From positions 248,001 to 312,000 of the forward strand of contig JALQBC010000008.1 of assembly GCA_023375675.1 (NCBI GenBank): DNA of 64,000 nucleotides, read 5' to 3'. Shown here in pieces: positions 21,359-30,449 of this stretch. A model generated the notes under the pieces. The model did no database searches, was not told the DNA's origin, and saw nothing but the letters and a program-made list of their open reading frames with translations. The position numbers and the translations under genes are program-made. How positions within the stretch are numbered: the first letter of the stretch is position 1; every line of letters begins with the position of its first letter. Source of the stretch: Cytospora piceicola (lineage: Eukaryota > Ascomycota > Sordariomycetes > Diaporthales > Cytosporaceae).

Positions 21359-23884
21359 ATGGATGCCCAAACATCAATAGATTCCGCCCTGGAAACCCAG
21401 GGTCTTGCCGATGACCAGCGTGGCCTCCTCGAGCTTATCGACAAGCTCCAATTCGCCCAGCTCGACAATGTCAAGCTTCCTCAGATCTGTGTCGTCGGCG
21501 ACCAGTCCGCCGGTAAGAGTTCAGTTCTCGAGGCCATTACTGGCACGCCATTTCCTCGAGAAGCCGGCGCTTGCACCAGATTCGCGACCGAGATTCGATT
21601 ACGCCGCGCACCTGAGACGACCTTGACTGTTACCATCATACCTGATAAGAATCGCGACCTCAAGGCTCAGGAGTCGCTGCGAGGGTTCGGCGGCCGCGTG
21701 GATCAGAACATGACATTTGAGCAGCTTATGCGATATGCTGTCGAGTTGATTGCTCCCAAAAACATCCCCGGCCGTTTCGCTGCCCGCGACATCCTTGTGG
21801 TGGAGAAGAGAGGCCCCGACATGCCCTTGCTTACCCTCGTCGATCTGCCTGGCTTGGTCAAAAACGCCAACAACGACCAGTCGCTCGACGACATCAAGAC
21901 GATCGACATACTCTGCGAGCGTTACATGAAGAGTTCGCGGACCATCATCCTGGCCGTCGTTGGAGGCAACACGGATTACGTCCAGGCACCGATCCTGACC
22001 AAAGCACGTCAGTTTGATCCGACGGGCGCTCGCACCATAGGCGTCCTTACCAAGCCAGATCTCACCGAGTCGATTGGCCTAGAGGACAAATTTATCGACC
22101 TAGTCATGAACAGGGACAAGGCCAATGTCTTCAAGCTGGGCTGGTATATCCTGCTCAACCCCGGACCACGCGAACCAGGACAGCCATGGCCCACAGCCCG
22201 TGAGCGTCGCGAAAGAGAACAAGAATTTTTTGGTCGAGGCAAATGGCGCTCCCTCCCGGCCTCGATGACTGGCGCCGATGCACTCAAACAGCAGCTCAGC
22301 GTCCAGTTACAACGACACATTGGCAGGCACGTCAAGACACTCCGCAGACAGATACAGAAGTCACTGGACGATACCGAGACGGAGCTGAAGAGCATGGGTG
22401 AGGGCAAGGACACGCCAGAGGAGATGCGGATAGAACTCGTCGAACTCTTCAGCGCGTCCAAGGAACTCGTCATCCCGGCTGTGTACGGCTTCTACAAGAA
22501 CCCTCCTGGCAAGAACTTCTTCCGCTCGACGGCTGATCCGAGGGGTACACCGGCTCAGAACCTGAGGGCCAGGGCAGCGGAGGAGAATGATGCGTTCTCT
22601 TTCCGCATAAGACAACACGGTCGGAAGTTTGGTTTCACGCATGCTAACGCGGAGGAATCAACCGAGGCCCAAAAACAGAACTATGTCCGCCAGGAAGTCC
22701 AGATGCTGCTCAACCAGATCCGGGGTTCCGAGTTCCCTGGCGACGCGAAGCCACGGGCCGTCTACATGCTGTTTCAGAGCTACTCCGAGTACTGGCCCAA
22801 GCTCGCACAAGAACACAAGGACAACCTCGGTGTAGTCTGCAACGAGTTCCTCTCAGAGCTGATAGACTACTCATGGCCGACCCGCATGCGTGAGCCTCTG
22901 AGGCATGAGTTCCTCGACCCGCAGATGAGGCAGCTTATGGACAAGGCGCAGAAGGAGCTTGACCTTCTCTCGCAGGATATGCATCTTGAGGTGCAGCCCT
23001 ATGACCCCGAGTACGAGGAGAAGCTGCGAAACTGGCAGTCCTCCGCACGGGGCCCTAATGGGGATATCTCATACTCGGAGGCTCAGGAGGTTCTTGAGAA
23101 GATGCTGATCTACTATGAGCTCTCGGCGAAGAGCTTTATCCGGAACATCATCGTCCAGGTGATTGAGAGGCATCTGCTTCAGGGCATGTACAATGTCTTT
23201 GAAAGTTTGCATGTTCTCAAGATGCAGGAGGAGACCATCCTGGCCATCGCTGCGGAGAACCGCGAGACGAGGGAGAGGAGGGTTTTGTTGAAGAGCCGCA
23301 AGAGGGCCATCGAGGACGCCAAGGGCGTTGCTGCCGGCTTGGCTATGAGGAAGGAGCTGAGGATGTACGCCAACGAGGCGGCGAGCGAAGACGAAGAAAC
23401 ATCCGACGAGGACTCCCCGTCAGATCGCAAAACAAACGACACAAGACAGGCGAACAACGCCTCGGCGCCACCTCCCCCACAGGCGAGGACAATGCGCCGG
23501 AAGGACCCAACATCGGTGGTCCCTCCCCAGCCGCCAAGCGGGCGACCCGAAGTCCACGCAAATGGTATACACCCGTCGACGAACGGATACGCCAGTGGGG
23601 ACAACAATAGCAACAACCCATACTCCCACACCCCCACACGCCGGACGGTAGAGATCGAGCCGGAGGAGGATTACTACACGGGCTCCTCGTCGCCACCCAC
23701 GTCAGCTCCCCCACCACCGCCCCCGCGACCCGAGAAGGTCAGGCCGCCATCCTCCAACGACGCTTACCTGCGCGAGATGGCCTCGGGGAACGGCGGTGCA
23801 TCCGAGAGGGCAGGCTACGCGATGACGGCCTCGCAGCTTCGTGAGGCTCGGTTGGCTAGTACGGGGCGGGATACCCGACGGTAG
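21359..23884 (+). CDS. Dynamin superfamily GTPase (Mx-like)
   Basis: An intronless 841-aa protein. The frame is open upstream to a TTG at 21290, but the first ATG is 21359, in good context (GATATGG), and begins just before the conserved N-terminal helix. The GTPase domain has G1 GDQSAGKSS (47-55), the LVDLPGL G3 motif (D162) and the TKPD G4 motif (231-234). A dynamin middle/stalk region follows to about residue 500. The C-terminal GTPase effector domain lies near 560-670 (EVLEKMLIYYELSAKSFIRNI and the following VIERHLLQG). No pleckstrin homology domain or membrane anchor is visible, which separates it from endocytic dynamins, Sey1 and Mgm1. The last ~190 residues are Pro-rich and charged and look disordered. 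These fungal Mx-like dynamins are common and multicopy, with poorly defined roles in membrane remodelling or organelle division. Confidence 0.92.
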   Translation: MDAQTSIDSALETQGLADDQRGLLELIDKLQFAQLDNVKLPQICVVGDQSAGKSSVLEAITGTPFPREAGACTRFATEIRLRRAPETTLTVTIIPDKNRDLKAQESLRGFGGRVDQNMTFEQLMRYAVELIAPKNIPGRFAARDILVVEKRGPDMPLLTLVDLPGLVKNANNDQSLDDIKTIDILCERYMKSSRTIILAVVGGNTDYVQAPILTKARQFDPTGARTIGVLTKPDLTESIGLEDKFIDLVMNRDKANVFKLGWYILLNPGPREPGQPWPTARERREREQEFFGRGKWRSLPASMTGADALKQQLSVQLQRHIGRHVKTLRRQIQKSLDDTETELKSMGEGKDTPEEMRIELVELFSASKELVIPAVYGFYKNPPGKNFFRSTADPRGTPAQNLRARAAEENDAFSFRIRQHGRKFGFTHANAEESTEAQKQNYVRQEVQMLLNQIRGSEFPGDAKPRAVYMLFQSYSEYWPKLAQEHKDNLGVVCNEFLSELIDYSWPTRMREPLRHEFLDPQMRQLMDKAQKELDLLSQDMHLEVQPYDPEYEEKLRNWQSSARGPNGDISYSEAQEVLEKMLIYYELSAKSFIRNIIVQVIERHLLQGMYNVFESLHVLKMQEETILAIAAENRETRERRVLLKSRKRAIEDAKGVAAGLAMRKELRMYANEAASEDEETSDEDSPSDRKTNDTRQANNASAPPPPQARTMRRKDPTSVVPPQPPSGRPEVHANGIHPSTNGYASGDNNSNNPYSHTPTRRTVEIEPEEDYYTGSSSPPTSAPPPPPPRPEKVRPPSSNDAYLREMASGNGGASERAGYAMTASQLREARLASTGRDTRR

Positions 23885-24907
23885 ACAGGGACAGCGCAGA
23901 AGGTGTACAGCCTCGATAATTCATGCGACGGTTGTAATTTAGATACATAGATGGTATACGGGGTGGTGTCTGCTTTTGGTTTTCCTTCTTAGTTCTTGGT
24001 ATCACTTACCCCCGTGGTTGGGAGGAAATATGCGAATACTGGCATAGGCATCGGAAGCGGGACTTCGGCGCGAGGCTGTTCATCGGCTTGGAGATTCCGC
24101 ATAGCAATTGTAGTTCAGTTTCACGTTTCAACAGACAGACGCAATAGAGACACTCAGTCCCTATCCGGTGTTGCTGTTGAGGCAAAATCCGTATGCATGT
24201 ATGGATCAACGAAGGGTACATCCGGTGGTTCCAATAATGTTGCCCGCCAAGAACAACTACCGCAGACTACGTTAGAAGTCTAATCTTGAGAGGATTTTCA
24301 TAATATGTACTAGTTCAGGATCTTACCTGGTTTTTTTGTGGACTTCTCCTCGTGACGCCAACTTAAGATACGACCCCCCTGCCTGCTCATTGTACTGTAT
24401 AGTCTGAGGGTTCGGACGCACTCTTGAAACTTTATATTTTCTATTTTTGTGCTCGGAGATCGGATCCCCAAGGTCCATCCCTCCATGGTCAGTAACGTTA
24501 ATGCCCCTGCAGAATTATAGAATACGCTTGCTCAACCCTGTTACGCTCTAGCTACTAGTTACAAATGTGCATGTGATTCAAAGAAATCTTCAGTGCCTCC
24601 ATTTTACCGACCCTCGGTAAAAGCCAGCCTAGCGGGACAAATCCTCGAGGTCAATATCGCCTCTTCATCTCTCTTGCTCCGTTTCTCCACGCCATGTTAT
24701 GCTCGTATCTGCACTGTTCTGTGTCCCCAACGTCCTGCCCCTTGCGTTCGTTGGCTGAATGTCGGGATATTCTCGTGATCAAGTTGGAAGAGTCGTAACG
24801 GGCCTCTGCCAGCTGGGAGATGCTGTTTCTCACAGCAGGCATCGCCTGCTAGCGCATCGACCGAAAACTCGTGGTTTTTGTCACCCGTTGAACTGGACTC
24901 TAAGCTA
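23885..24907. other. Convergent intergenic region
   Basis: Dynamin and the minus-strand RRM-like gene converge here. Only short, unrelated frames occur, none longer than about 110 codons. Nothing RNA-like was seen. Confidence 0.6.
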
Positions 24908-26737
24908 CTACCTCGCCTCCACTGCTGTTAGCGCTAAGCTCATATGCAGGTGTCTGCCGATGGTATTTCTGCTTTCGTCAACACGTTCCCTGTCCTGGTC
25001 GGCGGTAGCTTCAGCAAAATGGTCGGCGATAGTCTCCCGGCTCACTGATCCAACTTCGCGATGCTCATCCTCCCCGATGTGATGCCTGCCTTGTTCGGCG
25101 TGGGTATCGACATTTTGTTCAGCCGTGGTAACTAGGGCCACTATTGCTGTCTCCAGATGACCCTCCTTCTCGCTGTGTTCCCTGTTGTCTTCCCTGACCT
25201 GTTCGGTGGGGGTTTCAAGGGCTTTTTCGACGGCTGATTCAGTGGCATGTTCGACGGTGGTCTCCCGGGCCACTATTTCATCCGCCACATGCTCCTCTTT
25301 CCATTTGGGCCCCATGCCCCGTTCGTATGTGATATTAATGTGTTGTGCGGTGGCGGTTTCAGTGGCTTCATCGACGTTGTTCTCTCCGGTTACGGACTGA
25401 TCTGCCACATCTAGCTCTTCTTTCCAAATGAGCCCCTTGTCATCGTGTGCGAAGGGTCCGTTAGTTTGTTCGGCGGCGGTTCGTCGGGTCATTAGTCGAT
25501 CGTCCAGATGCTCATTCCAGGCGGGTTGCCTGCCTTGCTCGACCTTGATTTCAGCAGATAGTAGTTCCGAGTCGGTATCTGCTGCCATTGTTGCATTGTC
25601 CAGGTGTCTCTCCTTCGGTGGGATTTGTTCAGTGGTAGGCTGCCATGCCCATATTGGACTATCCAGACTCCGCCCACTTCCCTCCTCTGGGGTGTGTTTG
25701 GTGGTAAACTTTGGGGCCTCTATTGTGCTCTCGGGACTCTTTCTTCCTCCATCCTTCCCCAGGGCCCCTATTCGACGTTCTTGCCTCTTCCGCGCCTTCT
25801 TGGCAAAGAGCGCTGCTGATTGTTCCCGATTCCTCCTGCGTTCCTCCTCCCAGACTTGTACGGGGCAACAAGGGTCGCGCCCATGCCTGACAGTCAGCCG
25901 ATTACCAAAGTGCAACCTGATGATCTTCTTGAAGGGCAGCGCCTGCGCAGCATACGAAAAGAACCGCCACTCCATCCTCCGCACCCCGTTCTTCAAGTCC
26001 TTGGTGACGACGGGTTCCGAGAGGTCACCGTACGGCCCGGCGTCCATCATGGCTGCCCCGTTGGACCTCAGCAGCTGGCGGATGGCCGGCTCGTCGAAGC
26101 CCTCCAGGCGCGGCGGGCCCTCGAGGACCAGCACGCGCGTCTGGACGTACTGGCTCAGCGGCGGCGGCGGGCCGTCGGCGTGGAGGTGGGAGCGGCTGCG
26201 GTCCTCGGTGACGAAGGGCGCGCGGTCCCGCACCCGGAAGACCTTCTCCCTGGCCAGGCGGACGAGCTCCATGGCCGCCCACCGCTGGTTGAAGCTGACC
26301 TTGGCGCCGGCCGCCAGCATGTCGCCCCTGGCGGGCGGCCACCGCGACCTCGGGTTCGGGTAGTAGGCATGACGCGACTGGCGGGGCAGGAGGAAGGCTG
26401 ACGATATGGCGCCCACGGGGGCGGTGCGGGCGATGCTCTGCAGGAGCTCGGTGACTGTTACGTCGTAGTCCAGCCCCGTGATGATGACAGCCCGGTTTGC
26501 ATTTTTGACGTTTGCTTTTCGTTGTTCATGATGTGAGCGCCCCTCGTATGGTTGACTGAAGCGCCAAGGTGGTGAGTCTGTAGAGCGTGCTTGAGATGGT
26601 GAAGTGAAGGTCCTCGCTGTTGATTGGCCTCGGGGATGGAGGGCCCATCGCGTGATGTCTGTCCTGGAGGTGGTGCTGCCTCTGTGTAGACCTGCAGGCG
26701 GTAGAGCCTTTGGGGCATGAAATCGGAGGAGAGACAT
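24908..26737 (-). CDS. RRM-like protein with presequence-like N-terminus and degenerate C-terminal repeats
   Basis: A single-exon 609-aa frame. Residues 1-67 are rich in Arg, Ser, Thr and His with almost no acidic residues, as in a mitochondrial presequence. Two RRM-like beta-alpha-beta segments follow: about 83-165 (RAVIITGLDYDVTVTELLQS, later AKVSFNQRWAAMELVRLARE) and about 205-285 (TRVLVLEGPPRLEGFDEPAI, later RRMEWRFFSYAAQA). Residues ~295-325 are a basic coiled stretch (WEEERRRNREQ, KKARKRQERR). From ~360 to ~600 there are five or six degenerate acidic units of about 40 residues sharing a pattern close to W-x-E-E-H-x-x-D-x-x-x-x-x-E-T-x-x-E-x-A-T-E. The N-terminal half resembles fungal single-copy RNA-binding proteins of unknown role. 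I do not recognise the tail. The frame could in principle contain an intron in the repeat region, but none is needed. Confidence 0.75.
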   Translation of the reverse strand: MSLLRFHAPKALPPAGLHRGSTTSRTDITRWALHPRGQSTARTFTSPSQARSTDSPPWRFSQPYEGRSHHEQRKANVKNANRAVIITGLDYDVTVTELLQSIARTAPVGAISSAFLLPRQSRHAYYPNPRSRWPPARGDMLAAGAKVSFNQRWAAMELVRLAREKVFRVRDRAPFVTEDRSRSHLHADGPPPPLSQYVQTRVLVLEGPPRLEGFDEPAIRQLLRSNGAAMMDAGPYGDLSEPVVTKDLKNGVRRMEWRFFSYAAQALPFKKIIRLHFGNRLTVRHGRDPCCPVQVWEEERRRNREQSAALFAKKARKRQERRIGALGKDGGRKSPESTIEAPKFTTKHTPEEGSGRSLDSPIWAWQPTTEQIPPKERHLDNATMAADTDSELLSAEIKVEQGRQPAWNEHLDDRLMTRRTAAEQTNGPFAHDDKGLIWKEELDVADQSVTGENNVDEATETATAQHINITYERGMGPKWKEEHVADEIVARETTVEHATESAVEKALETPTEQVREDNREHSEKEGHLETAIVALVTTAEQNVDTHAEQGRHHIGEDEHREVGSVSRETIADHFAEATADQDRERVDESRNTIGRHLHMSLALTAVEAR

Positions 26738-26862
26738 TTCTCCGTGTAGATCAACCGTGTCTTGAATGAATCGTGCATCTACAAGCTACTCGGCGTACCT
26801 TTGATTACCCCAGATCTGAGTCGTTGGACTATCGTGTTACCCCAAGACCCAACCACCGGAGG

Positions 26863-26960
26863 CCGGGCGGGGGTGAGCGGGGGCGGGCCGCGGGAGCGGG
26901 AACGGGAAATGAGGGGGTGATTGGGGGTTAAATTGGGGGGTAATTAGGGGAGGGGAGGGG
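26863..26960 (+). promoter_or_regulatory. G-run tract with quadruplex and STRE potential
   Basis: About a dozen runs of three to six G separated by short spacers, including GGGGAGGGGAGGGG at 26947-26960. Read on the sense strand of the RRM-like gene it is C-rich and contains several CCCCT elements, the core of fungal stress-response elements. It lies about 130-220 bases upstream of that gene's ATG. Confidence 0.5.
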
Positions 26961-26980
26961 AAATCTGCTGATTCAGCGGC

Positions 26981-27013
26981 TGAGCATTCGCTGAGCATTC
27001 GCCGAGCATTGAC
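26981..27013 (+). repeat. Three 11-bp direct repeats
   Basis: TGAGCATTCGC at 26981-26991 and 26992-27002 is followed by the variant CGAGCATTGAC at 27003-27013. The head-to-tail spacing of 11 bp places each copy on about the same helix face. Confidence 0.85.
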
Positions 27014-27930
27014 GGTTCAGTTTGAAGCCACACCTCATCATCAAAGCTTCAAGGCACAAACATCGAGATATATGAAACCTCAAGTCATGATTCTCCGACA
27101 TACTGCAACACATGTCCCTTCTTACTCACTCTCTGCACAACCAAAAGCAGCAATACCAACAACAGCGGCCTTCTGCTTCCTGGACTTCACACGGGGGACA
27201 TCGATTGATACGATGTGATCATCACATGCGACTGCCCACCCACCTCACCGCCGAGGGTCCACAAGTGATCAAGGGAAAAATAGTAAGTATGTGGACGATC
27301 AACCGCCCAAGCCGTATTCGTACTTCAACATGGCACATCAAGGCAGCATCGAGACAGCCATCATACGAACGTGCCTGCCTGCCTGCCTGCCTGTCTGCCT
27401 GGCTGGTTGGCCTGGCTACCCGTCTGCCCATAAGTCTACTATACATAGTAGCCTCAAGCCGAGTGTTGTATCGTCGGTGGCAGGGGCCTATTGTTCGGGT
27501 ATCACGCATGATCAAGTGAGGGTTGTTGCTTCCGTTTGACTCTGCGTGGAGTCAAGATGGTCTTGCATAAGCTGCTCCCAAAAACCGCAATGAGTATGGT
27601 TCCGAGATGGAAATAGAGAGATGGCAAGGAAGGAAGTCTCCAGGGCCGGCTGTCTTTGTCTGTCAGTCAGTCAGTCAGCCTGTCTGTCAGTTTGTCGATC
27701 ACCATGGATGTGTGGCAGGTCTTACAAACCGGAATGGCTGGAAAGGCGGTGATTGCACATTGCATATTCAAGAGATAAGATCCAAGTGGGTCAAGCGCGC
27801 ACCGCGCCAAACGCGTCTTCTTGTGTCACTCACAGTCTCACCAGCAGCCATCGTGCAGTTTCAGTTGTGCCCCCCCCCCTCCTCATCAGTTTATATGTCG
27901 AACTGCGTTCTGTTCTCTCATCCTGTAACC

Positions 27931-27980
27931 TCTCGTCACGTCTCATCACGTCTCGTCACGTATCGGCACGTCTCATCCCA
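27931..27980 (+). repeat. 10-bp tandem array upstream of the bestrophin-like gene
   Basis: Consecutive 10-mers are TCTCGTCACG, TCTCATCACG, TCTCGTCACG, TATCGGCACG and TCTCATCCCA. The first and third are identical. The reverse strand reads CGTGACGAGA, containing the TGACG half-site bound by bZIP factors of the CRE type. Confidence 0.85.
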
Positions 27981-28045
27981 TCTCTGGAATTCCTCTATTT
28001 TGCTTGGTCGAGACTAAACGAGACATCTCAAGCTTGAGACGAGCC

Positions 28046-29258
28046 ATGGCTTCATCTGCAACCAGATCCTACGGCGGTGTCGGTGGCCGCCAGAGTAGGA
28101 CATCGTCGCCGCCTTATCAAGATACACCAACTACCTTGATGTCCCAATACCTCACTCCGACACCGGGCCGCAAGGTCACATGTCCTCATAGCCAGCTCCT
28201 CCACAGGAAGCCGAGAAGGTGTTCTTACCCATACCTACCTACTACCTATACCGCCGGATTGATACGAGAAGTCAACACTCCACTAACGATCGGCGTGTCC
28301 ACCTAGATGGCCCCTAGTCCTTCGCTTCATCAAGGGTGCGATACACAGAGACATCATGGCCCCTCTCGTGTTGCACTCACTGTTCACCACCGTCATCGCG
28401 CTTCTGCACGTCCGGCTGGAGCATAACTTTGCCCTGCCCGCCAGCGTTGTCTCTTCATTGTCCATCGTGGTCGGTCTGATGCTTGTCTTCCGCAACCAGA
28501 CAGCCTACCAACGCTTCTGGGACGGCCGCAACAATTTCTCCGTCTGTATTACCTCGGTGCGGAACTTGACACGATCTTTCCTGGTGTGCTCCGGCGGGCC
28601 CGGGGGTGCCAAGCAGCTTTCCGAGGCCGAGCGGGCTGATGTGGAGAGGACTGCCCGCATTCTTCTGTCCGTGCCCGACAGCATCAAGAATACACTTCGC
28701 GCCGAGTGGGGCATGCTAAGCAACGAGGTCGACAACCAAGGTCATGGGCTGCTCCCCACAGGTCTGCAGAACCATGAGGACGAGGGTCTGGCGCTGCCAG
28801 TTCAGCTCACCTTTTACGTCGAGGCGTTTATAGCTCGGGGTCATGCAAGGGGTTGGTTCCACGCGCCCCAGGCCTCGCAGCTGACAGTGCAGGTCAACAC
28901 ACTAGTCGACGCCTTCAGCAAGATGGAAACGATCCGGCTCACCCAGTTCCCTGTCGCCATCCTGATTCACCAACGACAAGTCCTGGCGCTATTTGGCTGT
29001 GCGCTGCCATTTGCCGTGGTCGACGAAAGTCATTGGTGGTCGGTGCCGATAGTTGCGCTAATTATGTTCGCGCTTTACGGCATCGAAGCTATTGCGTGCC
29101 AGCTCGAAGACCCGTTTGGGTATGACAGGAACGATATCAAGATGGATGTTATTGTGGAGGATGTGAGAGTCGAATTAGGGGTCATGCTTGACGAGTGGCG
29201 CTCGACTGTTGCCGGACCAGTCAAGAAGGCCATGTTTGAGCATGACGTTTACACATAG
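28046..29258 (+). CDS. Bestrophin-like (UPF0187/RFP-TM) anion channel, two exons
   Basis: Exons are 28046-28218 and 28307-29258, giving 374 aa. The 88-nt intron starts GTGTTC (weak donor) and ends CCTAG, with a CTAAC branch site 21 nt before the acceptor. The join restores RR-WPLVLRFIKGAIHRDIM, the typical start of the membrane domain. TM helices are near residues 82-100 (LVLHSLFTTVIALL), 107-124 (VVSSLSIVVGLMLVF) and two near 285-320 (QVLALFGCALPFAVV, WWSVPIVALIMFALYGIEAIA). FRNQTAYQRFWDGRNNF is the conserved pore-side segment. IACQLEDPFGYDRNDIKMD is the C-terminal signature that resembles the bestrophin calcium-clasp region. The protein probably forms pentameric chloride channels. The first exon is Ser/Arg-rich and less certain because the donor is non-consensus. 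Confidence 0.8.
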
Positions 29259-30449
29259 GGCTTATCGAGCGTGATCTCGTCACCCTGACCCCCGTTATTT
29301 GGGAATACGAGACGTGTCTCAAGCAACCCACACTGCTAGCTTGTGTGCTTGTCGGCTGGCGTCGCACGGCGCATATCCACGTTCGACGGACAAAGCGTTT
29401 CTGGGGGAACGGGTATTCGCACCTTTGTGCACACGTGCCGCATGGCACTTTCCCACTGGTGAAACCCATTGTTCGTTGTTCGTTTGGGGAAATTCAAAGA
29501 GCTTCCAACATACAACAAAGCAGGAACAGGACGGAATTGTGAAGAGAAAAAAAAAAACTAGCAACCTCGTATTGTTCCGGCGTGCAAAAACTAGCAGAGA
29601 TAGCCTTCAGGCTCCCCAGGAGAACCCGGGAGTCTCGGTTACGGAACAGGTCGTCCCGCGGCTTACGAAGCAGACTCTTTCGGAATCCGGATGGCTTCAT
29701 GGCCTGGTCTGATTCTTTTCCGTCGACGTCACAAGACTAACTAACATCCTATGTGGGTATAAAATGCTTCTTTTCTTCGACCTACCCCTGGTTCCCCTGA
29801 GTTGCCGCCGCGATAGCCCTGTAGGCTATTTGCGGCCTTTCAAGGCGGCCCTGGGCGTCGAATCGGTGTCTGCCAAGTGCCGTGAGTCGTGACCGTCCAA
29901 GTGGACCTGGCAGCCATATTAGTGTCGATCCCGCCAGGTAATCTTGAGCCTTGTTTACCAGTTGACGTCGGCGGCTGCATGGTGGTGGAGCCGCGAGGAT
30001 ATTCTACGGTGTACTCGTGGGGTGCATTATTCCCGAACGACCTGACCATGGTTCCGAGGAGGTGGAAGGATTGGGCTGGATGGAGTCTTCCCACCAGTTC
30101 CTCTGCCAATTATAGTGAGTCTCTGTGTTGTTGACAGCCGGATCCCAAGCTGATCTCTCCCACTTACCTTCATCCTAGTACAGCTATGTGATCCCGTATA
30201 TGCTGGTCTGTAGGTCTGCCAGGTTGCTTCCTGCCGACCCTGCACTGCCCCTCCCTCCACCAACCTCATCCATTATTATGGTCCTCGGCCCTTTTATTAA
30301 TAGGCCGTGGGGGGGCACCTTTTTGTTTTAGAAATGATTCTCCTAGGTTCCGCACGTCTTTAAGTATCAAACATTCTTTTATATCAGTCTGTCACTTCCG
30401 GATCAACAGTCTCTCTTTTTGTTGTTGTTTTATTCCAGTACGTACCATC
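29259..30449. other. Intergenic region, GMC oxidoreductase promoter side
   Basis: Both flanking genes are on the plus strand. An A10 run occurs at about 29549-29558 and a G7 run at about 30309-30315. The last 80 bases before 30450 are T-rich (CTCTTTTTGTTGTTGTTTTATTCC), a plausible leader. No gene is supported; a 137-codon frame at 29299-29712 has no recognisable features. Confidence 0.5.

Larger units (their letters stand above)
26738..28045. promoter_or_regulatory. Divergent regulatory region with G-run tract and two tandem arrays
   Basis: This 1.3-kb spacer separates the divergent RRM-like and bestrophin-like genes. From the RRM side it contains a plus-strand G-run tract (26863-26960), three 11-bp direct repeats (26981-27013), a (CCTG)n stretch (about 27374-27400), a (GTCA)n stretch (about 27656-27700), a C9 run (about 27871-27879), and a 10-bp tandem array (27931-27980) ending about 65 bases before the bestrophin-like ATG. 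No coding frame is supported. Assignment as regulatory is inferred from position and repeat spacing. Confidence 0.5.
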
